Shown here: positions 34,109 to 45,439 of the stretch, piece after piece | Layout of the letters: each line of letters begins with the position of its first letter | Position numbering within the stretch: position 1 is the stretch's first letter | NCBI RefSeq assembly: GCF_005671395.1 | Contig: NZ_CP040428.1 | Coordinates: 930,001-994,000 of the forward strand | DNA: 64,000 nt | Direction: 5' to 3' | Origin: Jejubacter calystegiae | Lineage (GTDB): Bacteria > Pseudomonadota > Gammaproteobacteria > Enterobacterales > Enterobacteriaceae | Made by a program: the position numbers and the translations under genes | The notes under the pieces: model-generated | What the model was told of the DNA's origin: nothing | Databases searched by the model: none | The model's input: only the letters and a program-made list of their open reading frames with translations

Positions 34109-35476
34109 ATGACGCAACCAACAACCGTAGATATTCAGACACTGATAAATAACCACCGTATTTCGAAATATCAGTGGCTGATTCTTGTTCTCTGCTTTAT
34201 TACCGTTGCCATGGACGGCTTCGACACGGCGATTATTGGTTTTATTGCCTCCGACCTGGTTCAGGAATGGGGCGTGAATAAAGCCGATCTCGGGCCGGTG
34301 ATGAGCGCCGCGCTGGTGGGTCTGGCGGTCGGCGCCCTGACCGCCGGCCCCATGGCCGACCGTATCGGCCGTAAAAAGGTGCTGATTCTGTCGATTATCA
34401 CCTTCGGTAGCTTCAGCCTGCTAAGCGCCTTCGCCACCAGTCTGAACATGCTGGCGCTACTGCGTTTTCTGACCGGATTAGGGCTGGGCGCCGCTATGCC
34501 CAATGCCGCCACGCTGATGTCCGAATATGCGCCGCAGCGTCGGCGGGCGCTGCTGGTGAATCTGATGTTCGTCGGTTTTCCCATTGGCTCATCAATGGGG
34601 GGATTTATTTCGGCATGGCTAATCCCTCATTTTGGCTGGCAGAGCGTACTGATTCTGGGCGGCGTGATGCCGTTAATACTGGCGCTGGTACTGGCTATCT
34701 GGCTACCGGAATCGGCCCGCTATCTGGTAGTGCATAACAAACCCCAGCCGCAAATAGCCGCCATCATGAGGCGCATTGCCCCCCTACCCGAAGGGGCGCG
34801 CCTGGTGTTGGACGAGCCGGATCAGCCTCAGCAAACCTCAGCCATCGGCGTGATTTTCTCGCGGCGCTATATCGTCGGCACCCTGATGCTGTGCTTCACC
34901 TACTTTATGGGGCTGCTGATCTTCTATCTGCTCACCAGTTGGCTACCGCTGCTGATTCGCGAAACCGGCGCCACCCTGGCCCAGGCTTCAGTGATAACGG
35001 CGCTGTTCCCGCTCGGTGGTGGTATTGGAGTGTTGATTATTGGCGCGCTGATGGATCGCCTGGAGCCCAATAAAGTGGTGGCAGTCAGCTATCTGCTGAC
35101 CGGCCTTTTTGTCTGCCTGATCGGCTTTGCCACCAGCAGTCTGGTACTGATGGGCATCGCTGTGTTTATTGCCGGAACCATTATGAACGGCGCCCAGTCT
35201 TCGATGCCTGCGCTGGCGGCGGGCTTCTATCCGACCCGCGGGCGCGCCACCGGCGTTTCCTGGATGCTGGGGCTGGGACGCTTCGGCGGCATTCTGGGCG
35301 CCTTCAGCGGCGCCTTCCTGATGCAGGCCGAGCTCTCATTCCGCACCATCTTTATGATGCTGGCGATCCCCGCCCTGTTCTCTACGCTGGCGCTGTTGGT
35401 GAAATACCAGGCAAGCCTGAGGACCGCCCGCCAGGACACGGGCGGTCTGGTGAACGCCAGCAAAGCTTCGCAGTAA
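34109..35476 (+). CDS. Aromatic-acid:H+ symporter-type MFS transporter (PcaK/BenK-like)
   Basis: A 455-residue MFS protein with twelve predicted helices. The helix-1 motif LCFITVAMDGFDTAIIGFIA with DGFD, the A-loop GPMADRIGRKKVLI and SEYAPQRRRALLVNLMFVGFPIGSSMGGF identify the aromatic acid:H+ symporter family (4-hydroxybenzoate, benzoate, protocatechuate or hydroxyphenylpropionate uptake). No ring-cleavage gene is nearby, so the substrate is open. AGGAA precedes the ATG. It converges on ascB with a 24-bp gap and no visible terminator. Confidence 0.85.
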   Translation: MTQPTTVDIQTLINNHRISKYQWLILVLCFITVAMDGFDTAIIGFIASDLVQEWGVNKADLGPVMSAALVGLAVGALTAGPMADRIGRKKVLILSIITFGSFSLLSAFATSLNMLALLRFLTGLGLGAAMPNAATLMSEYAPQRRRALLVNLMFVGFPIGSSMGGFISAWLIPHFGWQSVLILGGVMPLILALVLAIWLPESARYLVVHNKPQPQIAAIMRRIAPLPEGARLVLDEPDQPQQTSAIGVIFSRRYIVGTLMLCFTYFMGLLIFYLLTSWLPLLIRETGATLAQASVITALFPLGGGIGVLIIGALMDRLEPNKVVAVSYLLTGLFVCLIGFATSSLVLMGIAVFIAGTIMNGAQSSMPALAAGFYPTRGRATGVSWMLGLGRFGGILGAFSGAFLMQAELSFRTIFMMLAIPALFSTLALLVKYQASLRTARQDTGGLVNASKASQ

Positions 35477-35500
35477 TCAGCTTCGGATGCATGGCCTGGA

Positions 35501-36946
<1,446 letters not shown>

Positions 36947-36953
36947 TTAATCG

Positions 36954-38405
36954 TTAATGAGTCGCCTGGGCCGAACCTGCACGGGTCGCGCTGGCCAGGC
37001 TTTGCTGAGGCTCTACGGGAATATCCTCAAAGCCAAGCATCAGGGTAAGAATGAAAGAGAGCACCACCGACAGCACCATAATGCCCGCGATCCAGACAAT
37101 GCTCATCGGGTTGCCGGGGTCGATAAACTGCACGCTGGTAAACAGCCCGGGCGAAGCCATGGAATGGCTGGCAAGTCCCGCAATACCCGCCACGGCTCCG
37201 CAGATAAAGCCGCTGATCAGGCTGGCAATCAGCGGGCGTTTCAGACGCACCGCCACGCCGTACAGGGCCGGTTCGGAAATCCCAGCCACGATGGCGGATG
37301 CCGCGGCGGCAAGCGCCGTCTGACGTAATGCCGGATTTTTGGTGCGCACCGCCACGGCCAGCGAAGAGCCGCCCAGCGACAGGTTGGCGCCAATCTCAGA
37401 CGGCATCACCATCCCCTCTTTACCGGTTTCGGCAATGGTCTGAATAATGGTGGGGGTGAATACCCGGTGCATGCCGGTCATCACCAGCAGCGGCCACAGC
37501 GCCCCCATAATGGCGACGGAGAGCCAGCCCAGATAACCGTGAATGGTATAAACCAGCGCGGAAATGCCGCTACCGATCCAGATCCCCAGCGGGCCGATCA
37601 GCAGGATCGCGATCGGCGCCGCCGTCAGTACGATCAGCATCGGTTTCAGGAAGTTTTTGGTCACCGCAGGCGTAATGCGATCGATACCGCGCTCAATCCA
37701 CGACAGAATCCAGGTCATACACAGCGCCGGAATCACCGTGTAGGTATATTTCACCGCCGTCACCGGCAGGCCGACGAACTCCACCGGTTGCCCTTCGGCG
37801 GCTTTAGCCATCAGATCGATAAAGTTCGGGTGGATTAACACCCCGGCGATGGCGATGGCCAGCGACATATTGGTTTTGAATTTCACGGCCGCCGAGGCCG
37901 CGACCATCACCGGCAGGAAGAAGAAAGCTCCATCGCCAATGGCGTTGAGGATAATCAGCGTCGATGCGCCCTTTTCCAGTACCCCGCCCATCTCCAGCAT
38001 CATCGCCAGCAGCTTAACCATCGAACCGCCGATAATGGCCGGGATCAGCGGCGACATGGTGCCGATCAGCGCATCCAGGATACCGGCGCCGATGCGCCGC
38101 AGGCTGAAACCGCCTCGCGTTGGCGAAGTCGGTGCTTCATTCGGCGTCGCCAGCGACGGTAACCGCTTCATCACTTCCGCATACGCCTGCCCCACCGTGT
38201 TACCGATAATCACCTGGCACTGGCTATCGGCACGCACCACGCCCAACACGCCATCAATGGCCTGTAGCGCCTGTTCATCGACCCGCCCCTGGTCTTTCAC
38301 CACAAATCGCAGTCGCGTCATACAGTGGGTAAGCGCCTCGATATTGTCAGCCCCGCCCAGCGCATTCAGGATGGCGCCGGATACTGCCGCATAGTTTTTT
38401 GCCAT
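36954..38405 (-). CDS. ascF: PTS beta-glucoside EIIBC component AscF
   Basis: A 483-residue PTS permease: N-terminal IIB domain with phosphocysteine in THCMTRLRFVV (about Cys28), then a membrane IIC domain with about ten helices including IIGGSMVKLLAMMLEMGGVL, GDGAFFFLPVMVAASAAVKF and GISEPALYGVAVRLKRPL. No IIA domain is present, so it needs IIA-Glc, as in E. coli. Near-identical to E. coli AscF in long blocks. It imports and phosphorylates cellobiose, arbutin and salicin. Confidence 0.96.
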   Translation of the reverse strand: MAKNYAAVSGAILNALGGADNIEALTHCMTRLRFVVKDQGRVDEQALQAIDGVLGVVRADSQCQVIIGNTVGQAYAEVMKRLPSLATPNEAPTSPTRGGFSLRRIGAGILDALIGTMSPLIPAIIGGSMVKLLAMMLEMGGVLEKGASTLIILNAIGDGAFFFLPVMVAASAAVKFKTNMSLAIAIAGVLIHPNFIDLMAKAAEGQPVEFVGLPVTAVKYTYTVIPALCMTWILSWIERGIDRITPAVTKNFLKPMLIVLTAAPIAILLIGPLGIWIGSGISALVYTIHGYLGWLSVAIMGALWPLLVMTGMHRVFTPTIIQTIAETGKEGMVMPSEIGANLSLGGSSLAVAVRTKNPALRQTALAAAASAIVAGISEPALYGVAVRLKRPLIASLISGFICGAVAGIAGLASHSMASPGLFTSVQFIDPGNPMSIVWIAGIMVLSVVLSFILTLMLGFEDIPVEPQQSLASATRAGSAQATH

Positions 38406-38502
38406 GGACTCTTATCTCATTGTTATTTTGGGTACAGTTGCGCACGGCTTAATGCGCTGAGTCGCGGTGCCCCAATCGCTATCATCCGATGAAACACCAT
38501 AG

Positions 38503-38514
38503 GAAACCGGTTTC
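38503..38514. promoter_or_regulatory. AscG-type operator upstream of ascF
   Basis: Perfect 12-bp palindrome GAAACCGGTTTC, the core of the AscG consensus TGAAACCGGTTTCA, about 100 bp before the ascF start in the divergent ascF/ascG region. Confidence 0.82.
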
Positions 38515-38689
38515 ACAAAATCATGGATAGATCAAATTGCGATCGCAACATATTTCCGATGAGGTAATTTTAAATTTGAGATACTCATCACTATTAGCAG
38601 TGAAAAACGCCCCCTGGAGGCGGCTGAAAAAGTGTGAACGCTGAAGTAAACTGTTGCCATCGTGGGTCAAAACGGGACGGCAGACACAG

Positions 38690-39715
38690 ATGACAACCAT
38701 GCTTGAGGTGGCAAAAAGGGCGGGCGTATCCAAAGCCACCGTCTCACGGGTGCTGTCCGGCAATGGTTACGTCGGCGAAGAGACCAGGGCGCGGGTGTTC
38801 CGGGCCATCGAAGAGAGTGGCTACCGCCCCAATCTGCTGGCCAGGCAACTCGCCACCCGCAAGTCGCAAACCCTGGGCCTGGTGATGACCAACACGCTGT
38901 ATCACGGCAGCTACTTTAGCGACCTGCTTTCCCAGGCGGCACAAATGACCGAAGCCTGCGGCCGACGGCTTCTGCTGGCGGACGGCAAACACAGCGCGGC
39001 CCAGGAGCGGGAAGCGCTACAGCATCTGCTGGATCTGCGCTGCGACGCCATCATGATTTATCCCCGCTTCCTGAGCCCTGATGAGATGGATGCGATTATT
39101 GATGAGCAGCGGGTGCCGGTGATGGTGCTTAATCGCCGCCTGCGTAAACACCCCAGCCACTGTATCTATTCCGATCAGCTCAGCGCCGCTCGTGACGCCG
39201 TTGTCCGCCTGATTGAGCTGGGCCACCGTGATATTGCGTTTGTCACCGGCGCGCTGGATTCCCCGACCGGCCGCGATCGCCTGGCGGGCTATCAGGCGGC
39301 GCTGGCGCAGCACGGCATTCCGGCCAGTCAGACCCGGGTGCGGGAAGGTAAGTGGACGCCCGCCTGCGGCGCTCAGGCCGTAGCGTCGCTACTGCAGGAT
39401 GGCGTCGCTTTCAGCGCGCTGGTCGCCAGTAACGATAATATGGCCATCGGTGCGCTGAAGCAGCTTCACGAAGCCGGCATCGCCGTGCCGGAACAGGTGT
39501 CGGTTATCGGTTTCGACGACATTCCCACCGCCCCCTGGGTGGTTCCTTCGCTTTCCAGCGTCCGGCTACCGATTCGTGAAATGATTCAGGAGACGATTAA
39601 TAAGCTGATTTTTATGCTGGAAGGCGGTGAGCTCGGTACGCCAGCGCGTTTTGAAGGTGAGCTGATTGTGCGGGAGTCGGTGGCCGCCGCGACGTCCAAT
39701 AGCGGAACGAGATAA
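38690..39715 (+). CDS. ascG: LacI-family repressor AscG
   Basis: A 341-residue LacI-type repressor of ascFB. The N-terminus MTTMLEVAKRAGVSKATVSRVLSGNGYV matches E. coli AscG, followed by SGYRPNLLARQLATRKSQTLGLVMTNTLYHG and a sugar-binding domain (LLLADGKHSAAQEREALQHLLDLRCDAIMIYPRFLS; VIGFDDIPTAPWVVPSLSSVRLP). The frame is open for 12 more codons but the family start is ATG 38690. Divergent from ascF. AscG cross-regulates prpBC in E. coli. Confidence 0.95.
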   Translation: MTTMLEVAKRAGVSKATVSRVLSGNGYVGEETRARVFRAIEESGYRPNLLARQLATRKSQTLGLVMTNTLYHGSYFSDLLSQAAQMTEACGRRLLLADGKHSAAQEREALQHLLDLRCDAIMIYPRFLSPDEMDAIIDEQRVPVMVLNRRLRKHPSHCIYSDQLSAARDAVVRLIELGHRDIAFVTGALDSPTGRDRLAGYQAALAQHGIPASQTRVREGKWTPACGAQAVASLLQDGVAFSALVASNDNMAIGALKQLHEAGIAVPEQVSVIGFDDIPTAPWVVPSLSSVRLPIREMIQETINKLIFMLEGGELGTPARFEGELIVRESVAAATSNSGTR

Positions 39716-39808
39716 CTCTATTACACTTGATCGTCATAACGTTCTCTTCACCAGGTAATGCGCGGAATGATCTGCCGCCTGTGTTCCCAACGTGAAAGGT
39801 AATCCGAT

Positions 39809-40270
39809 ATGACGATGACGTTAAAAGAGAAGCTGACGGGCGCCTGGCAGTTAGTCTCCTATGTGGAAAAACCGCTCGATGGCTCACCGGATGTGTATCC
39901 GATGGGAGACGCCCCTATGGGGCTGATTCTGTATACGCCCGATGGCTATATGTCTGCCCAGTTGATGAAACCGAACCGAACGCCGTTTGCATCCGGCGAC
40001 TGGTTTTCTGCCTCACCGCAGGAGTTTACGGAAGAAGGAAGCACCTATATCGCCTATTCCGGGCGCTTTTATACCGATGAAGCCCAACAAACCCTGTCCC
40101 ACAGCATGTTTGTTTCGCTTTATCCGAACTGGACCGGTCAGACTCAGCAGCGAGCCTTCCTGTTCGAAGGCGCGCTACTGAAATTAAGTAGCCCAACGCC
40201 GATACTTTCAGGCGGCAAAGAGGTGATCCCTTACCTGACGTGGAAGCGGGCAGAACCCAACGCAACATAA
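39809..40270 (+). CDS. Lipocalin-like domain protein (Lipocalin_5 type)
   Basis: A 153-residue protein of the small lipocalin-like family: KEKLTGAWQLVSYVE, MGLILYTPDGYMSAQLM, AYSGRFYTDEAQQTLSHSMFVSLYPNW and a C-terminal TWKRA strand. No signal peptide, so cytoplasmic. Members occur next to many catabolic genes, and the ligand is unknown. The ATG is 13 bases after AAAGG. It converges on glyS with a shared terminator; co-transcription with ascG (94-bp gap) is possible. Confidence 0.8.
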   Translation: MTMTLKEKLTGAWQLVSYVEKPLDGSPDVYPMGDAPMGLILYTPDGYMSAQLMKPNRTPFASGDWFSASPQEFTEEGSTYIAYSGRFYTDEAQQTLSHSMFVSLYPNWTGQTQQRAFLFEGALLKLSSPTPILSGGKEVIPYLTWKRAEPNAT

Positions 40271-40272
40271 AA

Positions 40273-40296
40273 AAACGCTCCCCAAGGGGAGCGTTT
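40273..40296. terminator. Bidirectional terminator between the lipocalin gene and glyS
   Basis: Perfect 11-bp stem AAACGCTCCCC/GGGGAGCGTTT with a two-base AA loop and flanking A and T runs. Confidence 0.88.
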
Positions 40297-40315
40297 CATC
40301 AGCAAACCACAGGGC

Positions 40316-42385
40316 TTACTGCAGTACGGAGATATCCGCTACCTGCAGGAACAGCTCGCGCAGCTTCGCCAGCAGAGTCAGACGGTTGATGCGCAGATCT
40401 TTATCTTCCGCCATCACCATCACTTTATCGAAGAAGGCGTCTACCGGCTCGCGCAGCGCGGCCAGCTCTACCAGCGCTTCCTGATAACGCCCCTCCTGAT
40501 ACAGCGGCGCCAGTTTGTCGCCCAGTACCCGCACCTGGAGCGCCAGGCGAATCTCTTCGTCCTCTTTCAACGCCGAGGCCAGCACCTCATCGTTCAGCGG
40601 CTCGTCACTCTTCGCCAGAATATTGGAAACACGCTTGTTAGCCGCCGCCAGCGCTTCGGCATCATCCAGGGTGCGGAAGTGAGAGACCGCCTTCACCCGG
40701 GCATCAAAATCAGCCGGGCGGGTCGGACGACGCGCCAGCACCGCCTGGATGGTATCCACGGCATGCCCTTCTTCCTGATACCATGCGCGGAAGCGACCCA
40801 GCATAAAGTCGATAACGTCATCAGTCACTTTTGCGTTGGTCAGCTTATCGCCGTACAGACGTACCGCCTCTTCGGTCAGGGTCTGGAGATCCAGCGGCAG
40901 CTGTTTCTCGACGATAATACGCAGCACGCCCAGCGCGGCACGGCGCAGCGCAAACGGGTCTTTGTCGCCTTTCGGGTGCTGACCAATACCGAAGATACCC
41001 GCCAGGGTATCCATTTTGTCGGCGATCGCCACCGCGCAGGAGACCAGACTGGATGGCAGGTCATCACCGGCAAAACGCGGCATGTACTGCTCATTCAGGG
41101 CAACGGCCACATCTTCCGCTTCACCGTCGTGGCGCGCGTAGTGCATCCCCATCACGCCCTGAGTGTCGGTGAATTCGAACACCATATTGGTCATCAGGTC
41201 GCATTTGGAAAGCAGACCGGCACGGGTAGCGTGAGTGACGTCAGCGCCGATTTCCCGGGCTACCCAGCCAGACAGCGCCTCAATGCGATCGGTTTTATCG
41301 CGCAGGGAGCCCAGTTGCTTCTGGAACAGGACCGTTTCCAGACGCGGCAGGTTGTCTTCCAGGCGCTTTTTACGGTCGCTGTTGAAGAAGAATTCGGCAT
41401 CGGCCAGACGCGGACGCACCACCTTCTCGTTACCGGAAATAATCTGCTGCGGATCTTTGGAGTCGATGTTAGCCACAAAGATAAAGTTTGGCAGCAGCTT
41501 GCCCGCATCGTCATACACCGGGAAGTATTTCTGGTCGCCTTTCATGGTGTAGACCAGCGCTTCGGCAGGCACCGCCAGGAATTTCTCTTCGAACTTCGCG
41601 GTCAGTACCACCGGCCATTCCACCAGCGAGGTCACTTCGTCCAGCAGGCTGTCGCTAAGGTCGGCCTTGCCGCCAATCTGGCGCGCCGCTGCTTCGGCAT
41701 CGGCTTTGATCTTCGCCTTACGGGTGTCGTAGTCGGCAATCACCTTACCGCGCTCCAGCAGGATTTGCGGATACTGATCGGCATTGTCGATGGTCAACGA
41801 CGGCTCACCCATAAAGCGGTGACCGCGAATAACGCGATCGGATTCAATTCCCAGCACTTTAGCCGGTACTACCTGGTCGCCCAGCAGCAGGGTCACGGTG
41901 TGAACCGGACGCACGAAGTGCTCGTCGCTATCGCCCCAGCGCATCAGTTTCGGAATCGGCAGTTTCGCTAACGCGTGGTTGACCATATCCGGCAACAGCG
42001 CTTCCACGCTCTCGCCCTTGACGTGAGCGCGATACAGCAGCCATTCGCCTTTATCCGTCACCATCCGCTCAGCTTCAGAAACCTGAATACCGCAGCCGCG
42101 CGCCCAACCTTCGGCCGCTTTGCTCGGATTACCGTCGGCATCAAAAGCCTGTGCCACCGCAGGGCCGCGTTTTTCAACGGTACGATCCGCCTGAGCGGCG
42201 GCGAGTGTCGCTACTTTCAGCGCCAGACGGCGCGGCGCGGCAAACCACTCAACCTTACCGTGAGCAAGAGAGGCCGCGTCCAGTTCTGCGGTGAAGCGGG
42301 CAGCAAAGGCTTCGGCCAGGCTGCGCAGCGCTTTCGGCGGCAGCTCTTCAGTGCCGATCTCCACCAAAAAAGTTTTCTCAGACAT
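40316..42385 (-). CDS. glyS: Glycyl-tRNA synthetase beta subunit
   Basis: The 689-residue beta chain of the alpha2beta2 glycyl-tRNA synthetase, the same length as in E. coli. N-terminal [31 protein letters not shown], central HD-type region ([49 protein letters not shown]) and C-terminal anticodon-binding domain are clear. It follows glyQ by 9 bp. Cytoplasmic, essential. Confidence 0.98.
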   Translation of the reverse strand: MSEKTFLVEIGTEELPPKALRSLAEAFAARFTAELDAASLAHGKVEWFAAPRRLALKVATLAAAQADRTVEKRGPAVAQAFDADGNPSKAAEGWARGCGIQVSEAERMVTDKGEWLLYRAHVKGESVEALLPDMVNHALAKLPIPKLMRWGDSDEHFVRPVHTVTLLLGDQVVPAKVLGIESDRVIRGHRFMGEPSLTIDNADQYPQILLERGKVIADYDTRKAKIKADAEAAARQIGGKADLSDSLLDEVTSLVEWPVVLTAKFEEKFLAVPAEALVYTMKGDQKYFPVYDDAGKLLPNFIFVANIDSKDPQQIISGNEKVVRPRLADAEFFFNSDRKKRLEDNLPRLETVLFQKQLGSLRDKTDRIEALSGWVAREIGADVTHATRAGLLSKCDLMTNMVFEFTDTQGVMGMHYARHDGEAEDVAVALNEQYMPRFAGDDLPSSLVSCAVAIADKMDTLAGIFGIGQHPKGDKDPFALRRAALGVLRIIVEKQLPLDLQTLTEEAVRLYGDKLTNAKVTDDVIDFMLGRFRAWYQEEGHAVDTIQAVLARRPTRPADFDARVKAVSHFRTLDDAEALAAANKRVSNILAKSDEPLNDEVLASALKEDEEIRLALQVRVLGDKLAPLYQEGRYQEALVELAALREPVDAFFDKVMVMAEDKDLRINRLTLLAKLRELFLQVADISVLQ

Positions 42386-42394
42386 GCGCGCCCC

Positions 42395-43309
42395 TTACTT
42401 CTTATTGTTGTTGCACATCGGGAAGCCCAGCGCTTCGCGAGAAGCGTAGTAGGCTTCCGCCACTGCTTTAGTCAGCGTACGGATACGCAGAATATAGCGC
42501 TGGCGTTCAGTCACGGAGATAGCCTTGCGGGCATCCAGCAGGTTAAAGCTGTGCGCGGCTTTCAGAATTCGTTCATAGGCCGGCAGCGGCAGCGGCTTCT
42601 CAAGAGCCAGTAGCTGCTGCGCCTCTTTTTCATACTGCTCAAAGCAGGTGAAGAGGAAGTCGACATCGGCGTATTCGAAGTTATAGGTGGACTGCTCCAC
42701 TTCGTTCTGGTGGAAAACATCGCCGTAGGTGGTTTTACCCAGCGGGCCGTCGCTCCAGACCAGGTCGTATACGCTGTCCACGCCCTGGATGTACATGGCC
42801 AGACGCTCCAGGCCGTAGGTGATCTCGCCGGTTACCGGCTTACACTCCAGGCCGCCCACCTGCTGGAAGTAGGTGAACTGCGTTACTTCCATCCCATTCA
42901 GCCACACTTCCCAGCCAAGACCCCAGGCGCCCAGCGTCGGGTTTTCCCAGTTATCTTCCACGAAGCGGATATCATGAATGGTCGGATCCAGGCCCAGCGC
43001 CTTCAGCGAGCCCAGGTAGAGCTCCTGAAGATTATCCGGAGAAGGCTTGATAATGACCTGAAACTGGTAGTAGTGCTGTAAACGGTTCGGGTTTTCGCCG
43101 TAGCGGCCATCGGTCGGACGGCGGGAAGGCTGAACGTAGGCGGCAGCGATAGGTTCCGGACCCAGCGCGCGCAGGCAGGTCATTGGGTGAGAGGTGCCAG
43201 CGCCGACTTCCATGTCCAGAGGTTGAACAATGGTGCAGCCCTGCGTGGCCCAGTAATCCTGTAAGGTCAGGATCAGGCCCTGAAAGGTCCTGGTATCAAA
43301 CTTTTGCAT
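42395..43309 (-). CDS. glyQ: Glycyl-tRNA synthetase alpha subunit
   Basis: The 304-residue class II catalytic alpha chain (E. coli 303), nearly identical over its length: [43 protein letters not shown] (motif 1/2 region), [23 protein letters not shown], and [22 protein letters not shown]. It charges tRNA-Gly together with GlyS. A TATACT -10 candidate lies at 43353-43358 on the minus strand, 44 bases before the start. Confidence 0.98.
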   Translation of the reverse strand: MQKFDTRTFQGLILTLQDYWATQGCTIVQPLDMEVGAGTSHPMTCLRALGPEPIAAAYVQPSRRPTDGRYGENPNRLQHYYQFQVIIKPSPDNLQELYLGSLKALGLDPTIHDIRFVEDNWENPTLGAWGLGWEVWLNGMEVTQFTYFQQVGGLECKPVTGEITYGLERLAMYIQGVDSVYDLVWSDGPLGKTTYGDVFHQNEVEQSTYNFEYADVDFLFTCFEQYEKEAQQLLALEKPLPLPAYERILKAAHSFNLLDARKAISVTERQRYILRIRTLTKAVAEAYYASREALGFPMCNNNKK

Positions 43310-43414
43310 AATATGTCGTGTGCGATACGAGTGATGGATTTTGGAAACGATCAGTATACCCTTTGACCGTCAGATATACAGCCCGAATCGCCACCAATCG
43401 CAGCATGTTCTGAG

Positions 43415-43432
43415 CCGGGGGCAAGCCCCCGG
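43415..43432. terminator. GC-rich hairpin after the TRAP-permease remnant
   Basis: Perfect 8-bp stem CCGGGGGC/GCCCCCGG with AA loop, 12 bases beyond the stop of the remnant; no U-tract in either direction. Confidence 0.5.
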
Positions 43433-43443
43433 TCAGGTTTACA

Positions 43444-43644
43444 TCAGCGCGGGGGCAGGAACAACACCAACCCCGGAAAGATAACCAGTAAGGCGATAAA
43501 CAGGAAGAACGCCTCCAGATAGGGAACAGAGGCTTTAACAAAGGCCACCGAGCTACAGTTCAGAATGCCGTAACGGTTTTCCGTCACGCTGGCGATCATC
43601 CCCGCCAGGGTTTGCGGAATCTGCTCGATAGATAATAGTGACAT
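43444..43644 (-). pseudogene. Possible C-terminal remnant of a TRAP transporter large permease
   Basis: The minus-strand frame encodes 66 residues ending ASVPYLEAFFLFIALLVIFPGLVLFLPPR, which resembles the last membrane helix and tail of DctM/YiaN-type TRAP permeases. Nothing comparable precedes it in the same frame: upstream the frame breaks, and a hydrophobic stretch (MLLIMSAAIP) sits in a different frame at about 43650-43690. A hairpin follows the stop. It looks like a decayed gene end, but a short membrane protein cannot be excluded. K-12 has a TRAP system (yiaMNO) elsewhere in this chromosomal region. Confidence 0.4.
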
Positions 43645-43894
43645 GGCCCGGAATCGCCGCCGACATAATCAGCAACATCACCGCACGGGAATCATGCCCG
43701 ATTAGCTTTAATATCTTTCCCCCTCCTTTTTCTTACATCATTCATCATGCAAGTGTCGGCAGGCAGAGAAATTCCAGTAAATAATGGGTAAGTCAGCCAG
43801 GTAATTATTTAATTTGAATACCCGGTTCGCCTGCGTTGAATAATAGCCTCTGCCCCTGCGCCAGAAATAATATGACTGGATCACAGATTATCCT

Positions 43895-44212
43895 CTAGCG
43901 CATGGAGAGGTGCAGAAACTGGCCATCTGTTTCGAAAGTACAGGTGAACTGCTCCTGGCTGCCGGTCGCGCCACGCAATTCGTAACTGCCCTGAAACGCG
44001 ACAACCCCTTCAAGCTGAATCCGGGCCGGTCGCGTATTGTACTGATGAGCGGCTTTATCCCGGCACTGCTGTTCCATGGTCACCGACCGCGCCGAATCGA
44101 TCCGCGCCTTCTGAGCATACTGGGTACGCCCCTCCTCATGTTCATGCTGAGGCACACTGCACCCCACCAGCATCAGTGTCAGAACCACTACCCGGATCTC
44201 ATTTTTGCCCAT
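43895..44212 (-). CDS. ysaB: Small lipoprotein YsaB
   Basis: A 105-residue lipoprotein: short signal, lipobox MLVGC (Cys about 18), then QCRDKAAHQYNTRPARIQLEGVVAFQGSYELRG and the ending FTCTFETDGQFLHLSMR, which matches E. coli YsaB (FVCSFDADGHFLHLSMR). Two further cysteines could form a disulfide. Function unknown. Located between glyQ and wecH as in E. coli. Confidence 0.85.
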   Translation of the reverse strand: MGKNEIRVVVLTLMLVGCSVPQHEHEEGRTQYAQKARIDSARSVTMEQQCRDKAAHQYNTRPARIQLEGVVAFQGSYELRGATGSQEQFTCTFETDGQFLHLSMR

Positions 44213-44377
44213 TCTTTATCCCTTTTTCCGTCCTGGTCGCCCGGCGGCGGATTCGCATTTTGCAAAGCCCGGCAAACCTGAGCAAGATAAACCTAAAAAC
44301 TCAGACAGTTCCGGGAAGTCAATCTGCCCTTCCGGCAGTCACACTGCACAGCTAAAAAGATAGAACAGAGGATCTGA

Positions 44378-45373
44378 ATGCCGCAAAAGATAAACTGGAT
44401 TGATAACCTGCGTGGTATTGCCTGCCTGATGGTCATCATTATTCATACCACAACCTGGTATGTCACTAACCCCGATATGATTAGTACCGCCAACTGGTGG
44501 CTGGCGAACCTGCTTGATGCAGCCTCCCGGGTCAGCGTTCCGCTGTTCTTTATGATCTCCGGCTACCTGTTCTTTGGCGAGCGCAGCGCCCAGGGGCGCC
44601 ACTTTCTACGCATCACGCTATGCCTGCTGTTTTATAGCGCAGTGGCGCTGCTCTATATCTGGCTGTTAACCCCCATCAGCCCAGGACTTTCACTGACAAA
44701 CCTGTTCCAGAAGCCGGTGTTCTATCACCTGTGGTTTTTCTTCGCGCTGTTTGCCGTCTACCTGCTGTCACCGCTGATCGAGGTAAAAAAGCCCGCCGTT
44801 AAGATGCTGATTCCCCTCCTGCTGGTACTGGGTATTATCGCCAACCCCAATACGCCGGCGCAGAACATCGCCAGGCTGCAATGGCTGCCGGTCGATCTCT
44901 ATATCAGCGGCGATACCTTCTATTACGTGCTGTATGGCGTGCTGGGGCGTGCTATCGGCATGATGGAGACCGGCAAGGGGCGTACCGCTTCCCTTGCCGC
45001 TGTCGGTTTTGTGGGCTGCGTGGCGGCGATCGCCTGGGGAACCTGGCGCGAATTGCTGGCGCGCGGGGACTTCGCCGACACCTGGTACCTGTACTGTGGG
45101 CCGCTGGTCTTCCTGGCGGCGCTCTGCGCGCTGTTGATGGCCAAACAGTGGCTCAACGCCCGTCCGCTGCCCGGGCTGGCGTTTATCTCCCGCCACTCGC
45201 TGGGCATCTACGGTTTCCATGCGTTGTTTATCCACTTCCTGCGCACCCATCATCTGGATATGAAGCAGTGGCCAGCGCTGGATATCATCTGGATATTCGC
45301 CGCCACGCTGTGCGGCAGCGTGCTACTGGCGATGGGGTTACGGCGCATCGATAGCCGCCGATACGTCTGCTAG
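44378..45373 (+). CDS. wecH: O-acetyltransferase WecH (acyltransferase 3 family)
   Basis: A 331-residue integral membrane protein with about ten helices: [21 protein letters not shown] (catalytic His of the acyltransferase-3 family), [15 protein letters not shown] and [21 protein letters not shown]. coli WecH O-acetylates GlcNAc residues of enterobacterial common antigen. The start has AGAGGA upstream. Position between ysaB and xylB is conserved apart from the missing yiaA/yiaB. Confidence 0.93.
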   Translation: MPQKINWIDNLRGIACLMVIIIHTTTWYVTNPDMISTANWWLANLLDAASRVSVPLFFMISGYLFFGERSAQGRHFLRITLCLLFYSAVALLYIWLLTPISPGLSLTNLFQKPVFYHLWFFFALFAVYLLSPLIEVKKPAVKMLIPLLLVLGIIANPNTPAQNIARLQWLPVDLYISGDTFYYVLYGVLGRAIGMMETGKGRTASLAAVGFVGCVAAIAWGTWRELLARGDFADTWYLYCGPLVFLAALCALLMAKQWLNARPLPGLAFISRHSLGIYGFHALFIHFLRTHHLDMKQWPALDIIWIFAATLCGSVLLAMGLRRIDSRRYVC

Positions 45374-45377
45374 TAAA

Positions 45378-45418
45378 AACGCCCCCTCACCCCGGCCCTC
45401 TCCCCCAGGGAGAGGGAG
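45378..45418. repeat. Dispersed GC-rich palindromic repeat, copy 2
   Basis: CCCCCTCACCCCGGCCCTCTCCC followed by its partial inverted arm GGGAGAGGGAG, directly after the wecH stop and before the xylB stop. Same family as 11180-11230 and 62330-62388. Confidence 0.75.
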
Positions 45419-45439
45419 TATTCACCTGACTCGGAGGTA

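Noticed and set aside
33923-34156. 77-codon minus-strand frame before the MFS gene
   Set aside because: Overlaps the MFS start on the opposite strand, no ribosome site and no family.
43296-43541. 81-codon minus-strand frame overlapping the glyQ start
   Set aside because: It overlaps glyQ and its promoter and competes with the TRAP-like frame, which is more protein-like.
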